Shown: positions 50,364 through 59,264 of the stretch, one piece after another
How the letters are laid out: every line of letters starts with the position of its first letter
How positions within the stretch are numbered: the stretch's first letter is position 1
Source: UBA7672 sp034439955
Lineage (GTDB): Bacteria > Pseudomonadota > Alphaproteobacteria > Caulobacterales > Hyphomonadaceae
NCBI GenBank assembly: GCA_034439955.1
Contig: JAWXBJ010000090.1
Span: 1 to 64,000, forward strand
Length of the DNA stretch: 64,000 nucleotides
Direction of reading: 5' to 3'
The notes under the pieces: generated by a model
The model's database searches: none
What the model was told of the DNA's origin: nothing
Seen by the model: only the letters and a program-made list of their open reading frames with translations
Translations under genes and position numbers: made by a program

Positions 50364-50549
50364 ATGGCGACCAAAAAAACCGTGACCGTCCGCCAGGTGC
50401 GGAGCCCGCAGCGCCGCGACGGGACCCAGCGCTCGACCCTGATCGGGCTTGGCCTCAACCGCATCCAGCGGACCCGCGAACTTGAAGATACCCCGGCCGT
50501 CCGGGGCATGATCGCCAAGGTGGCTCATCTCATCGAAGTCGTCGAATAG
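50364..50549 (+). CDS. rpmD: 50S ribosomal protein L30
   Basis: A 61-residue L30: VTVRQVRSPQRRDGTQRSTL and GLGLNRIQRTRELEDTP match the family. The ATG at 50364 matches the family start MATKKTVTV; an in-frame ATG at 50343 is less likely. Confidence 0.95.
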   Translation: MATKKTVTVRQVRSPQRRDGTQRSTLIGLGLNRIQRTRELEDTPAVRGMIAKVAHLIEVVE

Positions 50550-50605
50550 ACGGCTGATACTTGAAAGCCGGTTGGCGTCAGCCTGCCGGCGACCCGGAGC
50601 GTGAC

Positions 50606-51088
50606 ATGAAACTGAACCAGATCGCCGACAATCCGGGCGCCCGCAAGACGCGCGTGCGTCTCGGGATCGGCGTGGGCTCCGGCAAAGGCAAGACGGGCGG
50701 CCGCGGCGTCAAGGGGCAGAAGGCCCGTCGCGGCGTCGCGATTAATGGTTTCGAAGGCGGCCAGATGCCGATCTACATGCGGCTGCCCAAGCGCGGCTTC
50801 ACCCCGCCGAATTCGTCCAAATTCGCCTGGGTCAATATCGGGCGGATCGACGCTGCGGTGAAGGCTGGCAAGCTCGACGCCGGCAAAACCATTGATACGG
50901 CTGCGCTGATCGCGGCGGGCCTCGTCCGCCGGGCGAGGGACGGCGTGCGCCTCCTTGCAAAGGGTGAGATCAAGTCCAAAGTTGATCTAGTTGTCGCCGG
51001 CGCCTCCAAGGCGGCTGTCGAGGCGGTCGAGAAAGCTGGCGGCAAGGTCACCGTGACGATGGTCGTGGCGGCAGAAGCAGCCGAATAG
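50606..51088 (+). CDS. rplO: 50S ribosomal protein L15
   Basis: A 160-residue L15 starting MKLNQIADNPGARKTRVRLG, followed by the glycine-rich GSGKGKTGGRGVKGQKAR. It is a late 50S assembly protein. CGGAG precedes the ATG at 50606; it is followed 85 bp later by secY. Confidence 0.96.
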   Translation: MKLNQIADNPGARKTRVRLGIGVGSGKGKTGGRGVKGQKARRGVAINGFEGGQMPIYMRLPKRGFTPPNSSKFAWVNIGRIDAAVKAGKLDAGKTIDTAALIAAGLVRRARDGVRLLAKGEIKSKVDLVVAGASKAAVEAVEKAGGKVTVTMVVAAEAAE

Positions 51089-51173
51089 GTTCACCCCTTT
51101 CGGGGCGACCGACCGCGTCCACGGGTTGCCGCTCATCGGCAGCACGTAGCGGCGCGATCTGGAGGGTGGACGT

Positions 51174-52538
51174 ATGGTTTCGGCGGCCGAGCAACTCGCG
51201 CGCAACATCAATTTCTCCACCTTTGGCAAGGCCAAGGAACTGCAGGCGCGGATCTGGTTCACCCTGGGCGCCCTGCTGGTCTATCGCTTGGGAACGCACA
51301 TCCCGATTCCCGGCGTCGATCCGGTTCAGTTCGCCTCCGCCTTCGGCAATGCGGCCAACGGCATCCTTGGCCAGTGGAACCTGTTCTCGGGCGGGGCCGT
51401 CGAGCGGATGGCGATCTTCGCGCTCAACGTCATGCCGTATATTTCTGCGTCGATCATCGTCCAGATTCTGACGACGGCCGTTCCCGCCCTGGAAAGGTTG
51501 AAGAAGGAAGGCGAGGGCGGCCGTAAGCAGATCAACCAGTACACGCGCTATCTGACGGTCGTGCTGGCCATCGCCCAGGCTTTCGGAATAGCCGTCGCGC
51601 TCAACGCCGTCGATCCTTCGTCCGGAAATTCGATGGCGGTGGACCCCGGGGTCTATTTCATGTCCTCGACAGTGATCACCCTGGTTGGTGGAACCATCTT
51701 CCTGATGTGGCTGGGCGAGCAGATCACCGCGCGAGGCGTGGGCAACGGCATTTCCCTGATCATCTTCGCGGGGATCGTGGCCGAACTTCCGCGCTACGCC
51801 TTCCAGTCGCTGGCCCAGACCCGTCAGGGCAGCCTGTCGATCATCGCCCTGATCGCGATTCTCGCCCTGTCGATCGCCTTGATCGTGTTCATCGTCTTCA
51901 TCGAGCGATCCCAGAGGCGGCTGTTGATCCAGTACCCCAAGCGCCAGCAAGGCAACCGGATGATCGGCGGGGAATCGTCTTTCCTGCCTCTCAAAATCAA
52001 TACGGCGGGGGTCATTCCGCCGATTTTCGCCTCGTCGCTGCTGCTCCTTCCCAACACGATCGCCGCCATGTCTGCGAGCAGCGGCGCGTCCGACGGCTGG
52101 TGGGCCAGTTCTCTGCAGTTCCTGCAAGCCTACATGGGCAATGGCCAGCCGCTGTTCATAATCTTCTATGCCGCCCTCATCATTTTCTTCTGCTTCTTTT
52201 ACACCTCGATCGTCTTCAACCCCGAGGAGACCGCCGAAAATCTGCGCAAGTATGGCGGTTTCATTCCAGGCTACCGTCCAGGCAAGCGAACGGCCGAGCA
52301 TCTCGACTATGTGCTCACCCGGCTCACGGTGATCGGCGCAGCCTACATCACGGCTGTTTGCGTGCTTCCGGAAATCCTCCGCGCCCAGTATTCGGACATG
52401 TTCTACATTGGCGGCACCTCGATCCTTATCGTGGTCTCTGTGACCATGGACACAGTCGCGCAGATCCAGTCCCATCTCATCGGGCACCAGTATGAGGGCA
52501 TGATCAAGAAATCGCGCCTCGGGGGTCGGAAGAAATGA
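51174..52538 (+). CDS. secY: Preprotein translocase subunit SecY
   Basis: A 454-residue SecY with ten transmembrane segments. The plug region follows HIPIPGVDPVQF, and the cytoplasmic loops RRLLIQYPKRQQGN and RPGKRTAEHLDYVLTRLT interact with SecA and the ribosome. GGAGGG precedes the ATG. The stop overlaps adk by 4 bp. Confidence 0.98.
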   Translation: MVSAAEQLARNINFSTFGKAKELQARIWFTLGALLVYRLGTHIPIPGVDPVQFASAFGNAANGILGQWNLFSGGAVERMAIFALNVMPYISASIIVQILTTAVPALERLKKEGEGGRKQINQYTRYLTVVLAIAQAFGIAVALNAVDPSSGNSMAVDPGVYFMSSTVITLVGGTIFLMWLGEQITARGVGNGISLIIFAGIVAELPRYAFQSLAQTRQGSLSIIALIAILALSIALIVFIVFIERSQRRLLIQYPKRQQGNRMIGGESSFLPLKINTAGVIPPIFASSLLLLPNTIAAMSASSGASDGWWASSLQFLQAYMGNGQPLFIIFYAALIIFFCFFYTSIVFNPEETAENLRKYGGFIPGYRPGKRTAEHLDYVLTRLTVIGAAYITAVCVLPEILRAQYSDMFYIGGTSILIVVSVTMDTVAQIQSHLIGHQYEGMIKKSRLGGRKK

Positions 52539-53137
52539 ACTTGATCCTCTTCGGGCCGCCAGCGGCGGGCAAGGGAACGCAGGCCAAGAAACTGGTTGCC
52601 GAACGGGGATTCGTTCAGCTTTCCACCGGAGACATGCTGCGCGCCGCCAGGTCGTCGGGAACCGAACTTGGCGTACGGGTGGCTGAAATCATGGATTCCG
52701 GCTCACTGGTCTCCGACGAGGTCGTTATCGCGCTGATCGAGGAACAGCTCGATCTCAACGCCAAGGCGCCAGGGTTCATTTTCGACGGCTTCCCCCGCAC
52801 CATCCCGCAGGCGCAGGCTCTTGACGAGATGCTGCGGCGGCGGGGCGCGCACATCGACGCCGTTATCCGGCTCAAGGTCGATGAACCGGCGCTGATCGCT
52901 CGGGTGACGCGGCGCTTCGAGGCGGAAGGCCGGGCCGACGACAACCCCGAAGCCTTCAAGAAGCGGTTGACCGCCTACAACAGCCAGACGGCTCCGCTTC
53001 TGCCGATCTATGCGGAGCAGGGAAGGCTGAAGGAGCTGGATGGAATGCAGGATGTAGGCGCAGTTTCGGCCGCCATTTCGGGCGTGATCGACGCTGTTCG
53101 TCAGGGCGCCGCCGGACGGGAACAGACCCTTAAATAA
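52535..53137 (+). CDS. adk: Adenylate kinase, short form
   Basis: A 200-residue adenylate kinase. The P-loop reads GPPAAGKGTQ and the AMP-binding part STGDMLRAARSSGTELG; FDGFPRTIPQAQALDEML is typical. It lacks the long LID insertion of E. coli Adk, having only RRFEAEGRADDNPEAFKKR, which is the short alphaproteobacterial form. It equilibrates ATP, ADP and AMP. Coupled to secY by ATGA. Confidence 0.96.
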   Translation: MNLILFGPPAAGKGTQAKKLVAERGFVQLSTGDMLRAARSSGTELGVRVAEIMDSGSLVSDEVVIALIEEQLDLNAKAPGFIFDGFPRTIPQAQALDEMLRRRGAHIDAVIRLKVDEPALIARVTRRFEAEGRADDNPEAFKKRLTAYNSQTAPLLPIYAEQGRLKELDGMQDVGAVSAAISGVIDAVRQGAAGREQTLK

Positions 53138-53141
53138 GCGG

Positions 53142-53169
53142 TTGACGGCAAGGGTTCGCCCCCTATAAG
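53142..53169 (+). promoter_or_regulatory. Internal promoter before rpsM-rpsK-rpoA-rplQ
   Basis: TTGACG at 53142-53147 and TATAAG at 53164-53169 with a 16-bp spacer, starting 5 bp after adk. Both hexamers are close to consensus. It would make the alpha operon independent of the spc operon and leaves a leader of about 125 bases before rpsM. Confidence 0.7.
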
Positions 53170-53300
53170 TAGCCGCTTCCGCGACGGGCACAGGCCACGC
53201 CGCGCCGCTTTGGCGTCGGGCGCTTATACGTGTCGCCCGGAAATTCGCGACGGACTCAACAGCCGGTTCATTGATACTGGCGGACTTTCAGGAGCGGCAA

Positions 53301-53669
53301 TTGGCCCGTATCGCAGGCGTCAACATTCCCACCGCCAAGCGCGTCGAGATCGCGCTGACCTATATTCACGGCATCGGTCCAGCGAAGGCGAAGGAAATCT
53401 GTGAGAAGGTCGGCATCGAGTCCGCGCGCCGGGTGAACCAGTTGTCCGATTCCGAGGTGCTCCGCATCCGTGAGACGATCGATGGCGATTACATGGTCGA
53501 GGGCGACCTGCGACGCGAAGTGGCGATGAACATCAAGCGCCTCATGGATCTCGGCTGCTATCGCGGCCTGCGTCATCGCCGCGGTCTGCCGGTCCGCGGT
53601 CAGCGCACGCATACCAACGCGCGGACGCGCAAAGGTCCGGCGAAGGCTATCGCCGGCAAGAAGAAATAG
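53301..53669 (+). CDS. rpsM: 30S ribosomal protein S13 with a TTG start
   Basis: A 122-residue S13 starting (M)ARIAGVNIPTAKRVEIALT. No ATG stands at the family start: the codon is TTG at 53301, with AGGAG seven bases upstream. An ATT/ATA-like upstream reading from 53271 would add ten non-family residues and has no ribosome binding site. The C-terminus RGQRTHTNARTRKGPAK is typical. S13 contacts P-site tRNA and bridges subunits. Confidence 0.93.
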   Translation: MARIAGVNIPTAKRVEIALTYIHGIGPAKAKEICEKVGIESARRVNQLSDSEVLRIRETIDGDYMVEGDLRREVAMNIKRLMDLGCYRGLRHRRGLPVRGQRTHTNARTRKGPAKAIAGKKK

Positions 53670-53686
53670 TCAGAGGACACCGATAG

Positions 53687-54076
53687 ATGGCTCGCGAAGC
53701 GACCCGGGTAAAGAAACGCGAACGCAAGAACATTGCGTCGGGCGTGGCGCATGTAAACGCCAGCTTCAACAACACGATCATCACCATCGCGGACGCTCAG
53801 GGCAACACGATTTCGTGGTCGTCCGCTGGAATGATGGGCTTCAAGGGCTCACGCAAATCGACGCCTTACGCCGCCCAGGTCGCCGCAGAGGATGCGGGCC
53901 GCAAGGCGCAGGAACACGGCATGAAGACGCTGGAGGTTCTGGTCCATGGACCAGGGTCTGGCCGCGAATCGGCGCTGCGAGCGCTTCAGTCCGTTGGCTT
54001 GTCGATAACGACCATCCATGACACGACATCCGTTCCGCACAATGGATGCCGTCCCCCGAAACGCCGTCGCGTCTAG
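53687..54076 (+). CDS. rpsK: 30S ribosomal protein S11
   Basis: A 129-residue S11 with VNASFNNTIITIADAQGN and the C-terminal SVPHNGCRPPKRRRV. It forms the platform contacting mRNA at the exit site. 17 bp after rpsM. Confidence 0.97.
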   Translation: MAREATRVKKRERKNIASGVAHVNASFNNTIITIADAQGNTISWSSAGMMGFKGSRKSTPYAAQVAAEDAGRKAQEHGMKTLEVLVHGPGSGRESALRALQSVGLSITTIHDTTSVPHNGCRPPKRRRV

Positions 54077-54126
54077 ACGCGGCCGCGAACGATCGGGACT
54101 GATAGCAAGTCTGAGAGGCGATACAT

Positions 54127-55164
54127 ATGGCGCAACCCGCCGCTTCCGTGAACGATAAGAACTGGAAAGATCTGATCCGTCCCAACCGCCCGGTTGTGGA
54201 GCACGATCACGATCCCCAGCGCAAGGCCAAGCTGATCGTCGAGCCGCTGGAGCGCGGTTTTGGAACAACTCTGGGCAACGCCCTGCGCCGGGTGCTGCTG
54301 TCCTCACTGCAGGGCGCCGCGATCACGGGCGTGCAGATCGACGGCGTCGTGCACGAATTCTCTTCCATCCCCGGCGTCCGCGAGGACGTGACCGACATCG
54401 TGCTGAACCTGAAGCGGATCGCGATCCGCATGGTTTCCGAAACGCCCAAACGGGTGATGCTGAAGGCCAGCGGCGCTGGCCCGGTGCGGGCTGGCCAGAT
54501 TGAAATGTCGGGCGACATCGAGATCCTCAATCCCGACCACATCATCTGCACGCTGGACGAGGGCGCGGAAGTCCGCATGGAATTCACGATCGCCACCGGC
54601 AAGGGCTATGTCCCGGCCGACCGCAACCGGCCGGAAGACGCCCCGCTTGGATTTATTCCGGTCGATTCCATCTTTTCGCCGGTCGAGCGCGTCGGCATCT
54701 TCGTGGAAGACACCCGCGCGGGCCAGGTGCTGGATTATGATAAACTCACGCTGGACGTGCAGACCGATGGCTCTGTGACGCCCGAGAATGCGGTGGCCTA
54801 CGCCGCGCGCATTCTTCAGGACCAGTTGCAGCTGCTTATAACCTTCGACGAGCCGGTCACGGCTTCCTCTGCCGACGACGAACCGGACCTCGGCTTCAAT
54901 CCGGTGTTGCTGAAGAAGGTCGACGAACTCGAACTGTCCGTGCGTTCGGCCAACTGCCTGCGCAACGACAACATCGTCTATATTGGCGACCTTATCCAGA
55001 AGTCCGAGGCGGAGATGCTTCGCACGCCGAACTTCGGGCGCAAGTCGCTCAACGAGATCAAGGAAGTGCTTGCCAGCATGGGTCTGCATCTCGGCATGGA
55101 AGTGGCGCAGTGGCCGCCCGAGAACATCGAAGACCTCGCCAAGAAATACGAAGACCACGCTTAA
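54127..55164 (+). CDS. rpoA: DNA-directed RNA polymerase subunit alpha
   Basis: A 345-residue alpha subunit with the N-terminal assembly domain (RGFGTTLGNALRRVLLSSL) and a C-terminal domain (LSVRSANCLRNDNIVYIGDL, TPNFGRKSLNEIKEVL) that binds UP elements and activators. Both domains are complete; the linker between them lies around residues 230-265. Confidence 0.98.
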   Translation: MAQPAASVNDKNWKDLIRPNRPVVEHDHDPQRKAKLIVEPLERGFGTTLGNALRRVLLSSLQGAAITGVQIDGVVHEFSSIPGVREDVTDIVLNLKRIAIRMVSETPKRVMLKASGAGPVRAGQIEMSGDIEILNPDHIICTLDEGAEVRMEFTIATGKGYVPADRNRPEDAPLGFIPVDSIFSPVERVGIFVEDTRAGQVLDYDKLTLDVQTDGSVTPENAVAYAARILQDQLQLLITFDEPVTASSADDEPDLGFNPVLLKKVDELELSVRSANCLRNDNIVYIGDLIQKSEAEMLRTPNFGRKSLNEIKEVLASMGLHLGMEVAQWPPENIEDLAKKYEDHA

Positions 55165-55200
55165 TCAAGGAGCGGTTCCGAGAGGGACCGGCTAGACCTC

Positions 55201-55623
55201 ATGCGCCACGGCTTTGCGCTTCGCAAACTCAACCGCACGCACGAGCATCGCAAGGCGATGTTCGCGAACATGGCTGGCGCGCTCATTCGCCATGAGCAGA
55301 TCACGACCACGCTTCCCAAGGCCAAGGAATTGCGCTCGGTCGTCGAGAAGCTGATCACGCTGGCGAAAAAGGGTGATCTCGCGGCGCGCCGTCAGGCGGC
55401 TGCAGCCCTCAAGGAAGACGATCTGGTCCAGAAGCTCTTCTCGACTCTGGGCGAGCGCTATCAGGACCGGCCGGGCGGATATACCCGCGTTCTCAAGGCT
55501 GGGTTCCGCCATGGCGACAACGCTCCGCTGGCGGTGATCGAGCTGGTGGACCGCGACCCTGACGCCAAGGGCATGGTCGATCGTGAGCGCCTCGAGCTTG
55601 AGGCCGAACTCGCAAACGCCTGA
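55201..55623 (+). CDS. rplQ: 50S ribosomal protein L17
   Basis: A 140-residue L17 starting MRHGFALRKLNRTHEHR, with RPGGYTRVLKAGFRHGDNAP near the centre. It is at the tunnel exit. It is the last gene of the alpha operon, followed by a hairpin. Confidence 0.97.
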   Translation: MRHGFALRKLNRTHEHRKAMFANMAGALIRHEQITTTLPKAKELRSVVEKLITLAKKGDLAARRQAAAALKEDDLVQKLFSTLGERYQDRPGGYTRVLKAGFRHGDNAPLAVIELVDRDPDAKGMVDRERLELEAELANA

Positions 55624-55647
55624 TCCATCGCACGAGTGGACATTTGC

Positions 55648-55680
55648 AATGGCCGCCTGCAGGGGCGGCCGTTGAATTTC
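55648..55680 (+). terminator. Putative terminator after rplQ
   Basis: A 10-bp stem (55648-55657 with 55664-55673, containing one G-U pair) rich in GGCCGCC, followed by GAATTTC. The T tract is short, so termination may be partial. Confidence 0.6.
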
Positions 55681-55849
55681 TGGCGTGGGGGGCCGCACCT
55701 ACCCAGCCTGCCTTACGCGATACCTGTCCAGCCTTACCATGAAGACAATGGGTTGAACTCCGGTGGGCCTTGTTTGCGCCGGAATCTGGCCCTTATCTGC
55801 TAGGCATCCAGGCGGCGCCTCCAGCGTCGGCCGAGCGGCGGCAGGGTTC

Positions 55850-57364
55850 ATGAACAGGCAGAACATCCTACTGGTTGCGGCCGCCTCGGCCGTCACGGCT
55901 CTGACCATGCTGGCCGTGCCTGCGATGGGTCAGCTGGTCCAGGAAGAGTCGCCCGCCGAAACGGCGGCGCCAGCGCAATTCGCGCAGGCCCAGCCTTCGC
56001 CTGCCATTGAGCGCGTCGTCCCCGCCTCTCAGGCCTCGATGGCGCAGTCGTTTTCTCCGGTCGTCCGCACGACCGCTCCGGCCGTCGTCAACGTTTATTC
56101 CAGCGTCGAGGTGCAGCGCTCGAACTGTCCCTACGCCAACGACCCGTTCTTCGCGCAGTTCTATTGCGGACGCGGATCGAGCGTCACGAAGGAGCGGGTC
56201 GAGAACTCGCTCGGCTCGGGCGTCATCGTGGGTGAAGATGGCGTCATCGTCACCAATAACCATGTCGTCGAGGCGGGCGACCAGTTCCGCATCGTGCTTC
56301 AGGACCGCCGAGAATTTCCAGCCACCCTCGTCATGGCCGACCAGCGCTCGGACCTCGCCGTCCTCAAGATTGACGCAGCGGGGGTAAGATTCCCGACACT
56401 CTCCTTCGCCGACACGCGCACCATGCTGGTCGGCGATCTCGTGCTCGCCATCGGCAATCCGTTCGGGGTCGGACAGACGGTCACCAGCGGCATCGTTTCG
56501 GCGCTGGCTCGCACCGATGTCGGTGTCTCGGACTATGCGTCCTTCATCCAGACCGACGCCTCGATCAACCCCGGCAATTCCGGCGGCGCGCTGGTCGACA
56601 TGCAGGGACGGCTCGTGGGCGTCAACACCCTGATCTTCTCTAAGGGCGGCGGCTCTAACGGGATCGGCTTTGCCATTCCGTCCGAAATGGTCAAGCGCGT
56701 GGTCGACGCGGCCATGAATGGCGGCGCGCTGGTGCGTCCCTGGCTGGGCGCCAAAGGCGAGAGCGTCACGCCCGGCATCGCTCAGGGCCTGGGCCTCGAC
56801 CGGCCCAAGGGCGTGCTGATCTCGGAAATCTTCCCGGGCGGACCCGCCGCCAAGGGCGGGCTGAGGAAGGGCGATCTGGTGCTGACCATCGACGGCCGCG
56901 AAGTCTATGACGAGAAGGGTCTTAAGTTCGTCGCCGCGACCAAGGCGGCCGGAGAGAGCGTTTCGCTTCTGGTGCTGCGCGACAGGCGACAGCAGACGCT
57001 TTCTGTGAAACTCGCCGCGCCACCCGGCACGACCGACGCCGAGCTGAAACAGGTGCAGGGCCGCAACCCCTTCGCCGGCTCGGTTCTGGCCGAATTGTCG
57101 CCCGCGCTGGCCGAGGAGATCGGGCTCGATCCATTCCGCTATGAAAGCGGCATGCTGGTCTACCGCGTCCCGCGCGGCAGCATCGCCTCGCGCCTGGGGC
57201 TGCGCCAGGGCGACATCGTCAAGGAGGTCAATGGCGCGCCGATCCGCACAGCGCGCGACCTCGACGGCGTGCTGTCACGAGCACAGACCTCTGACGCCCA
57301 GGCTGTCTGGCGCCTCGCCATCGAGCGCAATGGCGAACGCATCGAGACGTCGGTCAGGGTGTAA
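55850..57364 (+). CDS. DegP/HtrA-type periplasmic serine protease
   Basis: A 504-residue HtrA protease with an N-terminal signal peptide. The catalytic triad is visible: His in VTNNHVVEAGD, Asp in RSDLAVLKID, Ser in NPGNSGGALVD. Two PDZ domains follow, one around LISEIFPGGPAAKGGLRKGD and a second near the C-terminus (SRLGLRQGDIVKEVNGAPI). It probably degrades or refolds damaged envelope proteins. The ATG at 55850 has AGGG upstream; the longer frame from 55763 would remove the signal peptide from the N-terminus. A weak promoter-like pair (TTGTTT at 55770, TTATCT at 55793) lies ahead. Confidence 0.9.
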   Translation: MNRQNILLVAAASAVTALTMLAVPAMGQLVQEESPAETAAPAQFAQAQPSPAIERVVPASQASMAQSFSPVVRTTAPAVVNVYSSVEVQRSNCPYANDPFFAQFYCGRGSSVTKERVENSLGSGVIVGEDGVIVTNNHVVEAGDQFRIVLQDRREFPATLVMADQRSDLAVLKIDAAGVRFPTLSFADTRTMLVGDLVLAIGNPFGVGQTVTSGIVSALARTDVGVSDYASFIQTDASINPGNSGGALVDMQGRLVGVNTLIFSKGGGSNGIGFAIPSEMVKRVVDAAMNGGALVRPWLGAKGESVTPGIAQGLGLDRPKGVLISEIFPGGPAAKGGLRKGDLVLTIDGREVYDEKGLKFVAATKAAGESVSLLVLRDRRQQTLSVKLAAPPGTTDAELKQVQGRNPFAGSVLAELSPALAEEIGLDPFRYESGMLVYRVPRGSIASRLGLRQGDIVKEVNGAPIRTARDLDGVLSRAQTSDAQAVWRLAIERNGERIETSVRV

Positions 57365-57412
57365 AAGCACGCCTCGCTGGAATGAAGGTCGGCGGAGCGC
57401 TACATCTTTCTT

Positions 57413-58756
57413 GTGACCGACCTGTTTCAAGCCGCTGGCCTTGACGCCGCCGCGCCGCGCCCGCTGGCCGATCGCCTGCGTCCCGAGGCGCTCGAAGAAG
57501 TGGTGGGTCAGGAGCACCTGCTGGGGCCGGACGGTCCGATCGGACGCATGCTGGCGCAGGGGCGGCTGGCCAGCCTCATCCTCTGGGGACCACCCGGCGT
57601 CGGCAAAACCACCATTGCGCGCCTCCTCGCAAAACATGCGGACCTAGAGTTCGAACAGCTCTCGGCGATCTTCTCCGGCGTGAAGGACCTTCGCGCCGTA
57701 TTCGAAAGGGCCGAAGCCAAGCGCGCGATGGGCAAGGGCACGCTCTTGTTCGTCGACGAGATCCACCGCTTCAACCGGGCGCAGCAGGACGGTTTCCTGC
57801 CGTTCGTCGAACGTGGCGTCGTCACTCTGGTGGGCGCCACCACCGAGAATCCCAGCTTCGAGCTCAACGGCGCGCTGCTGTCCCGAACGCAGGTGATGGT
57901 GTTGAAGCGCCTCGACGAACCGGCGATGGAAAGACTGATCGCCCGGACCGAAGCGCATATGGGAAAGCCGGCGCCGCTGACTCCAGACGCGCGCGTCGCG
58001 CTTATGGCGATGGCGGATGGCGATGGGCGCTATCTGCTCAATATACTGGAGGAGATGTTCGCCTGGCGGCTCAGTGCGCCGCTCGATGCGTCGGCGCTGC
58101 AAGCGGCCTTGCAGAAGCGCGCCCCGGCTTATGACAAGGATCGGGAGGAGCACTACAATCTCATCTCGGCCTGGCACAAGGCGACGCGCGGATCTGATCC
58201 CGACGCGGCGCTCTACTGGTTCTGCCGCATGCTGGAAGGCGGAGAGGATCCGCTGTTCCTGGCGCGTCGCATGATCCGCGCGGCCAGCGAGGATATCGGG
58301 CTCGCCGATCCGACCGCGTTGATGATCTGCAATGAGGCGGCGGCGGCCTATGAGCGGCTGGGGTCGCCCGAGGGTGAACTCGCTCTTGCCCAGGCGGCGA
58401 TCCATCTCGCGACGGCGCCGAAATCGAACGCGGTCTACAAGGCTTTCGCCGCCGCCCGGGCGGCGGCTCGGGAGACCGGGTCGCTGGCGCCCCCCGCCCA
58501 CATCCTCAACGCGCCGACGAAGATGATGAAGGATCTCGGCTACGGGTCCGGCTACCAGTACGACCATGACGCCGAAGGCGGGTTTTCCGGCCAGAACTAT
58601 TTCCCTGACGCGATGGAGCGGCAGAGCTTCTACCGGCCCAAGGGCGCCGGGCGCGAAGGGCCGATCCGCGAGCGGCTGGAGAAGCTGTCGCAAGTCCGCG
58701 AGGCGAGGGCGGATGACGAGGCCCCGCCAGTCGTGGTAAACTCAAAGGATGAGTGA
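57413..58756 (+). CDS. rarA: Replication-associated recombination protein A (AAA+ ATPase)
   Basis: A 447-residue RarA/MgsA. Walker A is GPPGVGKTTIARLL, Walker B is LLFVDEIHRFNRAQQDGFLP, followed by sensor 1 (VGATTENPSFELN). The C-terminal tetramerisation domain has GGEDPLFLARRMIRAASEDIGLADP. It acts at stalled forks. The start is GTG at 57413, 48 bp after the protease gene. The last 8 bp overlap the following antitoxin-like gene. Confidence 0.93.
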   Translation: MTDLFQAAGLDAAAPRPLADRLRPEALEEVVGQEHLLGPDGPIGRMLAQGRLASLILWGPPGVGKTTIARLLAKHADLEFEQLSAIFSGVKDLRAVFERAEAKRAMGKGTLLFVDEIHRFNRAQQDGFLPFVERGVVTLVGATTENPSFELNGALLSRTQVMVLKRLDEPAMERLIARTEAHMGKPAPLTPDARVALMAMADGDGRYLLNILEEMFAWRLSAPLDASALQAALQKRAPAYDKDREEHYNLISAWHKATRGSDPDAALYWFCRMLEGGEDPLFLARRMIRAASEDIGLADPTALMICNEAAAAYERLGSPEGELALAQAAIHLATAPKSNAVYKAFAAARAAARETGSLAPPAHILNAPTKMMKDLGYGSGYQYDHDAEGGFSGQNYFPDAMERQSFYRPKGAGREGPIRERLEKLSQVREARADDEAPPVVVNSKDE

Positions 58757-58982
58757 ATCGGCTCTCAAATCTGCGTTCGAAGCGGTGCTGAACCTGCCGG
58801 AGGAAAATCAGGCGGAGGTCGCGCAAATATTGCTCCGATACGTCGAAGAACAGCGGTCACCGTCCCTATTGACGGGAAGTCAACGGGCGGAAGTGCGGCG
58901 CAGGCTCTCCGACCCGGACCGGGAAATGGTTCCCCATGAAGAAGTTGTTGCCGCTATTCGTCGGCGCATCTCCCTAAAATGA
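58749..58982 (+). CDS. Antitoxin-like protein of a RelE/ParE-type toxin-antitoxin pair
   Basis: A 77-residue acidic protein: an N-terminal helical part with ALKSAFEAVLNLPEENQAEV, and a C-terminal basic helix (EVVAAIRRRISLK). Length, acidic nature and the direct 4-bp overlap with a ParE-like gene suggest the antitoxin, which would neutralise the toxin and may repress the operon. The family of its DNA-binding part is not certain. Its start overlaps the rarA stop by 8 bp. Confidence 0.68.
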   Translation: MSESALKSAFEAVLNLPEENQAEVAQILLRYVEEQRSPSLLTGSQRAEVRRRLSDPDREMVPHEEVVAAIRRRISLK

Positions 58983-59263
58983 ATGTCTTCTGGTTAGGGG
59001 AGGCGGAGCGCGACTATCTCCGTATTGCGGACTACCAGATGCAGGAAAGTCCTCGACAGGCTGTGCGAGTGCTTGACCGTATCGACGCCGCAGCAAAAAA
59101 TCTCGCCGACTTTCCAGACCGCTTTCGACGGGGACCAGAGCCCGGCACGCGCGAGCGTGTTGTTCAGGGACTGCCTTACATTCTCGTCTACCGCATGCAG
59201 GACGATTTCGTGGAGAAACTATCGATCTTCCACGCTGCCCAAGACCGGCCGTGTGGCGGCTGA
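58979..59263 (+). CDS. RelE/ParE family toxin
   Basis: A 94-residue protein matching the ParE/RelE fold: EAERDYLRIADYQMQESPRQA near the N-terminus, the middle FPDRFRRGPEPGTRERV, and the strand pair LPYILVYRMQDD before the terminal IFHAAQDRP, a pattern typical of ParE (plasmid stabilisation) toxins that act on DNA gyrase; RelE-type mRNA cleavage cannot be excluded. It overlaps the antitoxin by 4 bp (ATGA) and is followed immediately by the pseudouridine synthase gene. Confidence 0.82.
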   Translation: MNVFWLGEAERDYLRIADYQMQESPRQAVRVLDRIDAAAKNLADFPDRFRRGPEPGTRERVVQGLPYILVYRMQDDFVEKLSIFHAAQDRPCGG

Positions 59264-59264
59264 C

